DNA from: an uncultured Bdellovibrio sp.
Lineage (GTDB): Bacteria > Bdellovibrionota > Bdellovibrionia > Bdellovibrionales > Bdellovibrionaceae
DNA: 26,885 nucleotides
Assembly: GCF_946478835.1 (NCBI RefSeq)
Contig: NZ_CAMLDV010000033.1
Location: 1 to 26,885, forward strand
Reading direction: 5' to 3'
Numbering within the stretch: position 1 is the stretch's first letter; each line of letters starts with the position of its first letter. The notes beneath the pieces are model-generated. The model did not search any database. It was not told the origin of the DNA and saw only the letters and a list, made by a program, of their open reading frames with translations. The position numbers and the translations under genes were made by a program. Below, piece after piece: positions 21,274 through 26,885 of this stretch.

Positions 21274-22554
21274 CTATCTATAAATCGGTAGATACAGATT
21301 TTGATCCGATAAGATCGCCAAGTAACGACCGGCCACGGCTTGTGGGAAGTCGGCGTTGGCATTGTACTTAGCTTGATACTCTACGATCAGTTGATATCTT
21401 TGCTCGATATCCATGAGTTTCACTTCTTTTTGCAGAGCTTGTTCAGCCACCACAAAAGCGTAAGCGCTCATATCACGATGGGTGGTTTTCAAGAACGCAT
21501 CATCTTTAGCACCAACATATAATTTGTAATAGTTTGTGCCTTCCGTGTCAGCTTGGCGGAAGTTCCAGTTCGCTGCAGAAATTTCTTTGCGATATTGACC
21601 AGGAATCATGTCACGCACCTTTGTCATGATAGAGACATAAAGAGGACGTGCACGGCTGCTGTCTGTCATAGAAAGCTGCTTTTTATTTAAATCCAAAGCA
21701 ATTTGGATCAACGAATCACTTGGAAAACGACGGCATGGCAATTCGTTTTGGATGGCCAACTGCAAAACATCATAAGTCGCGTTCAACAGTGTTTTGTAAG
21801 CAGGCTCAGAAACTCCACCGGATCTCACAGCATTGTATTGATCAGCAAAGAAGTTCAACAATGTTAAAAGATATGTTGTAGACGTGTAAGCGCCGCCCAT
21901 ACGCAATGTCGCAATATAGTCATTCACTTGATCTTTAAGCTGATTGCCCGCAAATTTTTCCTGCACGGAACCTGGAGCTGCCGCTTCGGCACGAGACACC
22001 CACAATTGGACAGGCTCTAACTTATCTTTAAGAAGAGCGTCGATATTCTTTTTACAAGAAAACTCTGGCACGCGTGAGCCCAAAGAAAGTTTTGGTGCTT
22101 CTTTGGTCGAGAACGCTTTGATTTCCAAAGTGGCTTCTCCGCCCATAGCTTCCGCGAGAACTTCAATCGCCGCGATGCCCGTTGGAATATTTAAAATCTC
22201 TGAACTGACAGCGGGACTTGGCTCATCGACAAGAATTCCCGCCAATTGGCGCACCGGAATCTTGTCACCTTTATCGGTAACTACCGTTGTCGAATAAATT
22301 TTAAGGCGACCCATTTTCGATTTTGCTTCAAGGCGCACCAGAGGCAGCGCGCGTGACAAATCCAGACGATAAATTTCTCCACCGGCTTGGCGAGTAACTT
22401 GGTCAATACGACCGACACCTTCATACTGAGCTTGTCCCGGCGGAGGGGACGGTTGTACCGGAGGCGCTGGTGGTTTCGGCAACTCAGCAGCAAACGCTAT
22501 TTGTGCACCCATGAGGACTGCAATGAGAACTTTCTGAAAAAAATGAAGAGACAT
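21274..22554 (-). CDS. Secreted Pro-rich beta-sandwich-like protein
   Basis: This 426-residue protein has a signal peptide (1-22, AFAAE), a Pro-rich stretch (ELPKPPAPPVQPSPPPG), then a beta-rich domain (about 45-155: EIYRLDLSRALPLVRLEAKSKMGRLKIYSTTVVTDKGDKIPVRQLAG) and a helical C-terminal half. The first domain looks like a beta sandwich of the kind seen in other Bdellovibrio secreted proteins, but no function can be named. Cys170 and Cys278 (approximate) might pair. AAGGGG about seven bases before ATG 22554 supports the start. It follows the L,D-transpeptidase gene on the same strand after 91 bases, so they may be co-transcribed and both act on the envelope; that is inference. Confidence 0.8.
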   Translation of the reverse strand: MSLHFFQKVLIAVLMGAQIAFAAELPKPPAPPVQPSPPPGQAQYEGVGRIDQVTRQAGGEIYRLDLSRALPLVRLEAKSKMGRLKIYSTTVVTDKGDKIPVRQLAGILVDEPSPAVSSEILNIPTGIAAIEVLAEAMGGEATLEIKAFSTKEAPKLSLGSRVPEFSCKKNIDALLKDKLEPVQLWVSRAEAAAPGSVQEKFAGNQLKDQVNDYIATLRMGGAYTSTTYLLTLLNFFADQYNAVRSGGVSEPAYKTLLNATYDVLQLAIQNELPCRRFPSDSLIQIALDLNKKQLSMTDSSRARPLYVSIMTKVRDMIPGQYRKEISAANWNFRQADTEGTNYYKLYVGAKDDAFLKTTHRDMSAYAFVVAEQALQKEVKLMDIEQRYQLIVEYQAKYNANADFPQAVAGRYLAILSDQNLYLPIYR

Positions 22555-22645
22555 TTTGTGAACCCCTTTCTTAGTTTAATCATTCGAACTCGTGTTGAAA
22601 TTTGTATTGGACCCGCTGAGCTTTCGCAATTTACGAATTCGTCAC

Positions 22646-24214
22646 CTAGAAGGAGTTTGTTAAATTGCGTCGGACCGCCGCGTTCTGTCCGTAAATATCG
22701 TCAACGAAGCGAACAACTCCATCTGAACTGATCGTCGACGTCAAATAGGCTGTGTAGACTGGTGTGATCTTGGCTTTGGGAATTGGCAGCTCCGTAGACT
22801 TCGCAAGAACTTCACCAGGACGCGCCATCACTGCTTGAATAGTCGCGCGATCCCAAGGCGTGTCTTCAAGAAGAAACTCCGCCAGATCCAAGGGTTTTTC
22901 GAGACGAATACATCCGGAGCTTACCTGACGCATCGGTGTATCAAAAAGTTCGCGTTGATTTGTATCATGCAGATAAATCGCGAAAGAATTTGTTAAATCA
23001 AACTTCAAAACTCCTAACGCATTCCCCAAATGTGGCAATTGTCGAATTTGAATATCAGGAGAAACGCGTCCTTCACTAATACCCATCCAATCCACAGTCG
23101 TCGGATCAATTTTACGATGGAAGCCTCCATCCCATACTTCATAGTTGTGTGATGTGAAATATTCTGCGATTTGCGCTCTGGAGAGTTTTTTCAGATCATT
23201 CACCTTGTCTTCACTGAAGATCGTCGGTGGTACAACCCAGAACGGGTTGATAATCACGCGCACAACTTCGTCTCGCATCGTCGGTGACTTACGTGCCGGA
23301 CGCCCATTCACCGTTCTGAAACTCATCATACGCGGCCATTCATTGGTGCGATCGACAAGCATAAAATAAGACATCGCCAGGTTTACGAAGATATAGCGAT
23401 TTTCAAAATATTGTGGAAACCAGCGCATCTTCTCCATATCGACCTGCAACTGACGCACGCGATCCATACAGGAGACGTTGAGAAACGCCCACACTTTTCC
23501 ATTCGGAGAAATTTCTCCGTCAGGATTGATACGCATATTCCATTGAATATCGCTGATGGCACTCAACATGTCTCCATCGAAGGTATCATCCATTTTGCTA
23601 ATCCGATAACCTAGCACAACCAGGCGCTGTTTGATATCGATCACGGTTTTGTGATGTGAGTAAAGACGGATCGGCGTCGTTAATGGGGTGATGGGGCGCC
23701 ACGAACCGTCCTGACAAGCAGAATAGATTTTTTCAAAAGCTTCCTTCACCGCCAGATACGGAGCATTTTGCGGAGCCACCATGTCTGCCAAGACGGCACT
23801 TCTTCTTCCCGCAGCGACAAACAAAGTCATCAACTGTTGCGGTGATAAAAAATCTTTGCGAATGAATTTGACGTCTCTTCCAACGCTTTGCGGATCTACA
23901 CTGCCTCGATGCAAGTCATTGAGCATTTTTAAATACGCCTGATCAGCAAGCGGTTTCAATGTGCGCGAAAGGTTTCCTCCTGTAACGTAGGCGTTCTCTA
24001 AGCGTTCAGTCCAGTACGCTTGAGGATTTAAACCGTGACGCCAAATATTGAGCATGGCACTTCTCATATCCAAAATATCGATTTGCGATAACACGTTGGA
24101 ATAATCGGCCCTATTTCCCGACGAAGCGTTTGTTCTCATCTGAGCCCAACCGTTCACGACGTAAAGCTGAGACACAAGAGACACAAGAACCATAAAACGT
24201 ACAACTCTGATCAT
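22646..24214 (-). CDS. L,D-transpeptidase of the LdtD/YcbB type
   Basis: This 522-residue exported protein has a signal peptide (about 1-25), an N-terminal scaffold domain, a peptidoglycan-binding PG_binding_1-like domain (about 185-245, VIDIKQRLVVLGYRISKMDDTFDG) and a YkuD catalytic domain. The active site is complete: His416 in IYLHDT and SSGCIRLE with Cys435 and Arg437. KFDLTNSFAIYLHDTNQRELFDTPMRQVSSGCIRLEKPLDLAE aligns well with the LdtD family. These enzymes make 3-3 crosslinks in peptidoglycan or attach other groups to it; in Bdellovibrio, L,D-transpeptidases are known to modify the prey wall during invasion. Own-wall or prey-wall use cannot be told from sequence. AGGAG at about 24220-24224 supports ATG 24214. 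Confidence 0.92.
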   Translation of the reverse strand: MIRVVRFMVLVSLVSQLYVVNGWAQMRTNASSGNRADYSNVLSQIDILDMRSAMLNIWRHGLNPQAYWTERLENAYVTGGNLSRTLKPLADQAYLKMLNDLHRGSVDPQSVGRDVKFIRKDFLSPQQLMTLFVAAGRRSAVLADMVAPQNAPYLAVKEAFEKIYSACQDGSWRPITPLTTPIRLYSHHKTVIDIKQRLVVLGYRISKMDDTFDGDMLSAISDIQWNMRINPDGEISPNGKVWAFLNVSCMDRVRQLQVDMEKMRWFPQYFENRYIFVNLAMSYFMLVDRTNEWPRMMSFRTVNGRPARKSPTMRDEVVRVIINPFWVVPPTIFSEDKVNDLKKLSRAQIAEYFTSHNYEVWDGGFHRKIDPTTVDWMGISEGRVSPDIQIRQLPHLGNALGVLKFDLTNSFAIYLHDTNQRELFDTPMRQVSSGCIRLEKPLDLAEFLLEDTPWDRATIQAVMARPGEVLAKSTELPIPKAKITPVYTAYLTSTISSDGVVRFVDDIYGQNAAVRRNLTNSF

Positions 24215-24421
24215 GGTATTCTCCTAAAAATCATTTTTAAGATTTGCCTGAATTCTCAAATGCGAAAGTAATTTTCCGGAAGGAAAAAACAAGTTCCTGC
24301 CTAAAATCAGATGTGGTTTGATTCGGGGTCCGGTGGCAAGAGTATTGACAGTCGTGTCTTTATTTCAAGAGGCTTCATTTTTCCCCTGCGAAGAAAACAT
24401 CAGAGCTATAAACAGTGTCTT

Positions 24422-25333
24422 ATGCGTGGATTGTTATTTGTTTTTACATTCTTAGCGTTTACCAGTGTGTCTTTTGCTTCGAGCGAGAATCTCTCATGGC
24501 CTGTCAAAGACCCCGAAAATCTCCGTCTTAAAAAACTTATTTCGTTAGATCACAAAAGCCTGCCTGTTTCCGGGAAAGACGTGGTTGTGGCCGTGATCGA
24601 TACGGGGGCTTCCGCTGCGACGAAGCCTTTAGCCAAACACTTGGTTCCCGGTTGGAACTTTATCGACAATAACGCTTCTACAATGGATTTCGACGGTCAC
24701 GGCACTCCGGTTGCGGGCATTGTGACGTTGATTGCTCCCTCCGTTAAGATCATGCCTTTGTTAGTTATAAAAGAGTATGGATCTCAAGACGATATCGTCA
24801 ACGCCACGGTATATGCGATCAAGCGCAATGTTCCTGTCATCAATCTGTCTGTGACGTTCACGGAAGAGATGTTAAGACGTGTGCGTGATACTGTTGGTGA
24901 TGAACGTTTTAAGAAAAGTCTTTTAGTTTTAGCTTCCGGAAACTCCGGGGAACGTTACCCGAGTTTGCAAGAAAAATGGCCCAACGTGATTGTTGTCGGC
25001 ACTATCGGCCTTGATCTTCCTATTCATTCTACTTCGTACTCCGTTTACGGTCCTGATGTCGATATCGCCGCTCCCTCCGGAGACGCTGAAGATGGCATTG
25101 CCACCTACAGTCCTTTTTCAACCTCTTTGCATCCTTTCAATGGAACTTCCGGAGCCGCTCCCGTCGTTTCTGGAGCCGCCGCTTTACTGAAAGAAAAATA
25201 TCCGAAAGCACAAGGCGCCGACCTTAAGAAAATGCTGATCACAAAGACTTGCCACTCGAAAGACATCAACGTTTTTGAAGGACGTCTTTTAAATATTGGT
25301 CGTCTCTTCGATAAAGCCTACAAATGTTTTTAA
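24422..25333 (+). CDS. Subtilisin-like serine protease (S8), exported
   Basis: An open frame begins at 24311, but ATG 24422 gives a proper signal peptide (MRGLLFVFTFLAFTSVSFASS), so the 303-residue product is preferred. All S8 active-site residues are visible: Asp60 (AVIDTGA), His93 (FDGHGTPVAGI), oxyanion Asn174 (ASGNSG) and Ser243 (NGTSGAAPVVSG). It is small, with no obvious long propeptide, and ends soon after the catalytic core, so it resembles minimal subtilases. No ribosome binding site is seen; TATAAA ends nine bases before the ATG, so a leaderless message is possible. Exported proteases are abundant in predatory bacteria and might digest prey proteins. Its stop TAA overlaps the convergent SRPBCC stop. 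Confidence 0.88.
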   Translation: MRGLLFVFTFLAFTSVSFASSENLSWPVKDPENLRLKKLISLDHKSLPVSGKDVVVAVIDTGASAATKPLAKHLVPGWNFIDNNASTMDFDGHGTPVAGIVTLIAPSVKIMPLLVIKEYGSQDDIVNATVYAIKRNVPVINLSVTFTEEMLRRVRDTVGDERFKKSLLVLASGNSGERYPSLQEKWPNVIVVGTIGLDLPIHSTSYSVYGPDVDIAAPSGDAEDGIATYSPFSTSLHPFNGTSGAAPVVSGAAALLKEKYPKAQGADLKKMLITKTCHSKDINVFEGRLLNIGRLFDKAYKCF

Positions 25334-25764
25334 GGACTGAGATCAACAAAAGATTTTAGTTCTTTTAAGTGAATCGCCCACGCTGTCTCAAAATCTTTGA
25401 TTACGTTTTCGCGTTTGTCTTCGGGAAGATGCTCCCAACCATCATGCGTAACAGTAAGTACGCGCTCTTCACCATTATCATCAATCTTGAAAGAGCATTC
25501 CGTTTCCCACTCAATGGGCCAGTCTTTCTCATGCCAGGTGAATTTAAGTTCTTCTTTTTCGCGGGCTTGCAGAATTTTTCCCGTAGCCACTTGCGCGACG
25601 CCTTCGCTATCAACCCAAGGTTCTTTAAAAAGTCCGCCGATTTCAGGTTCGATAACGACACCGTCATTCCACCACTCTGACAATTCTTCAGGACGGGTCA
25701 GAGCTTCCCAGATTTTAGAAGGTTCTGCATGCAAAGTTATGGATTTCTGAATGACTTCACTCAT
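25330..25764 (-). CDS. SRPBCC/AHSA1-family protein
   Basis: This 144-residue protein is typical of the AHSA1-like branch of the START superfamily: SEVIQKSITLHAEPSKIWEALTRPEELSEWWNDG at the start, then GGLFKEPWVDSEG, the strands ATGKILQAREKEELKFTWHEKDWP, TVTHDGWEHLP, and a C-terminal helix TAWAIHLKELKSFV. The fold forms a deep hydrophobic pocket for lipids or aromatic ligands; the function in bacteria is often stress-related or unknown. The ORF stays in the cytoplasm. It ends head-on with the S8 protease, sharing the bases TTAA (25330-25333), each gene using one strand of the tetranucleotide for its TAA. Confidence 0.88.
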   Translation of the reverse strand: MSEVIQKSITLHAEPSKIWEALTRPEELSEWWNDGVVIEPEIGGLFKEPWVDSEGVAQVATGKILQAREKEELKFTWHEKDWPIEWETECSFKIDDNGEERVLTVTHDGWEHLPEDKRENVIKDFETAWAIHLKELKSFVDLSP

Positions 25765-25827
25765 ACGCCACCGCCTTGATGAGGTTGTCTTCAGAATAAG
25801 AGAATGTGCTTAAAGGGAATAGATAAT

Positions 25828-26070
25828 TTAGACAACCCGTTCAAATTTCAAATTACGGGGATCGAAAATGTGAAACTGCAGTGGATCGACGCTCTTGACT
25901 TGCAGGCGAATCGGGTCGCCTTTTTTGAAAACGTGCCCGGTGTGATTGGCAACTAACAAAAGCTCTCCTTGAAAATTGCAGAGAGCTTCCGTGGACGACG
26001 CCGTTTCTTCCACCACGGCGGGAAGGATTTGACCTTTCTCAAGAGATTTTAAAAATGCTCTTGAAGCCAA
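25828..26070 (-). CDS. Small protein of unknown function with TTG start
   Basis: This 80-residue protein has no Met inside. It begins with TTG 26070, three bases after the TAG of the upstream DUF2802-like gene. The sequence GQILPAVVEETASSTEALCNFQGELLLVANHTGHVFKKGDPIRLQVKSVDPLQFHIFD alternates hydrophobic and polar residues like a small beta barrel, perhaps an OB or S1-like fold, but I cannot place it in a family. The close spacing suggests it is co-translated with its neighbour. A short GGGA before the start is a weak ribosome site. Confidence 0.6.
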   Translation of the reverse strand: MASRAFLKSLEKGQILPAVVEETASSTEALCNFQGELLLVANHTGHVFKKGDPIRLQVKSVDPLQFHIFDPRNLKFERVV

Positions 26071-26073
26071 GGT

Positions 26074-26885
26074 CTATCCCAAATCTTTCGCCATGTCGAT
26101 GCGGCGGAATTCCACCGGACGAATCACAGCTTCTTTATTTGTATTGATTGGTTTTGCAGTCACGACCGGAGCCGCGGTCGGTGCTGCAGGAATTGGTTTT
26201 TCACCTAAGAAATTTTGCGCAATATTTTGAGTCACGTTAAACAATGCAGAAACATTATTTGCCGTTTGTTGAGCAGCGTCCTCTTGTTGTTTTACTTCCT
26301 GGCAAGCAGCCTTGAAAGCTTCGCCTAATTTTTTCAGCGCATCTTGATCTGCTTTGGGAACCTCAAAGACATTGCTCATATCTTGCGGAGCTTCTCTTTG
26401 CAGTGGAGTCATAAAGCTGATGTTATCGACATCGCTTAAATCAGACGCGGGTTCTACTTGTGCTTCTTCTTGCACCCATTCTGGAAGACTTTCTTCACAG
26501 AACATCAACTGATCGCGATTCACTTTGGCGATGAATTCGATTTCGCCCATAGAAAGATCCACTTGTTGTGCGATCTCTTCGGCACTCAACCCCTGATGGG
26601 CTAAGCGGGCCGCTTTCACATACTTAATCGTATTTTGGCGCTCTAATATTTCAGTGTGCGGAATGCGATCTTGGAAGATTTTGGCAACTTCCAAACTCTT
26701 TTGCATGCTCTGCTCAATTTTTGCGAGCTGCTTATCCGAAGCCTGGATTTTTGTTTGAATGTCTTTAACTTTGGATTCAAGCAAAGCCGTGAGTTGGTTC
26801 ACTTGGGTTTCCGTGCGATCTGACAGATCTTCAAGAACGGCGATCTTGCTTTGCAAAAGCTGCAAGCCTTTGCTCAAAGATGATC
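26074..26885 (-). CDS. DUF2802-like coiled-coil protein, 5' end cut by the window
   Basis: The frame is open to the right edge. A TTG at 26877 could start a 267-residue protein, but the true start is probably outside and may add a membrane anchor, which DUF2802 proteins usually have. The first 70 visible residues form a coiled coil (LQLLQSKIAVLEDLSDRTETQVNQLTALLESKVKDIQTKIQ). A helix-turn-helix-like unit follows (TIKYVKAARLAHQGLSAEEIAQQVDLSMGEIEFIAKVNRDQL), typical of DUF2802. The last half is low-complexity, rich in Ala, Gln and Pro. Family members often lie near flagellar or chemotaxis genes, but no such gene is seen here. The function is unknown. Confidence 0.75.
   Translation of the reverse strand, partial: SSLSKGLQLLQSKIAVLEDLSDRTETQVNQLTALLESKVKDIQTKIQASDKQLAKIEQSMQKSLEVAKIFQDRIPHTEILERQNTIKYVKAARLAHQGLSAEEIAQQVDLSMGEIEFIAKVNRDQLMFCEESLPEWVQEEAQVEPASDLSDVDNISFMTPLQREAPQDMSNVFEVPKADQDALKKLGEAFKAACQEVKQQEDAAQQTANNVSALFNVTQNIAQNFLGEKPIPAAPTAAPVVTAKPINTNKEAVIRPVEFRRIDMAKDLG

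Noticed and set aside
22633..22642. ACGAATTCGT palindrome between the transpeptidase and Pro-rich genes
   Set aside because: A single 10-base palindrome in a short gap with no other support.

Overview
The window looks like chromosomal DNA of a Bdellovibrio-type predatory bacterium (Bdellovibrionota). This is inferred from content: many secreted proteins and lipoproteins of unknown family, a trimeric fibre protein with a C-terminal S74 self-chaperone, a TIGR02147-like regulator, a PilZ protein, and a metallopeptidase/propeller/barrel protein beside pal. No rRNA, tRNA, CRISPR array or classical insertion sequence was found.

Layout. 1-2893: the 5' part of nnrD runs left and map runs right from a 25-base gap, followed by an exported GlcG/HbpS-like protein, a small secreted protein and a MarR regulator. 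2946-4178: a secreted protein with a Pro/Thr linker and a lysozyme-like motif. 4390-6247: a tight three-gene operon (small unknown protein, RlmM/FtsJ-like methyltransferase, PilZ protein). 6317-8308: a small lipoprotein, then an HNH nuclease gene enclosed by a 35-base imperfect inverted repeat. 8309-9839: an exported coiled-coil protein with an 11-residue phenylalanine repeat, and a divergent HAMP membrane protein. 9784-13608: a compact leftward operon pal, DUF4398-like lipoprotein, cpoB-like, tsaD, rsmA, smpB, with three ATGA overlaps. 13733-17382: a large peptidase-like outer-membrane protein and a conserved unknown. 17424-21236: a TIGR02147-like regulator, the fibre gene and an XRE regulator. 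21274-25764: exported proteins (beta-rich Pro-rich protein, L,D-transpeptidase, subtilisin) and an SRPBCC protein. 25828-26885: a two-gene operon with a DUF2802-like protein cut by the window edge.

How it fits together. Much of the window is envelope biology: Tol-Pal-linked lipoproteins, an L,D-transpeptidase, a possible transglycosylase, a barrel protein and an adhesive fibre. This suits a predator that remodels its own and its prey's wall, but that role is inferred from families and not shown by the sequence.

The observations most worth a second look are the inverted-repeat-bounded HNH cassette (6760-8230), the near-perfect hendecad repeat (8453-8791), the fibre locus between two regulators (17424-21236), twin hairpins whose loop can pair with the next gene's ribosome binding site (16679-16866), and -10-like boxes 6-9 bases before start codons that suggest leaderless mRNAs, most clearly in the symmetric nnrD/map promoter.
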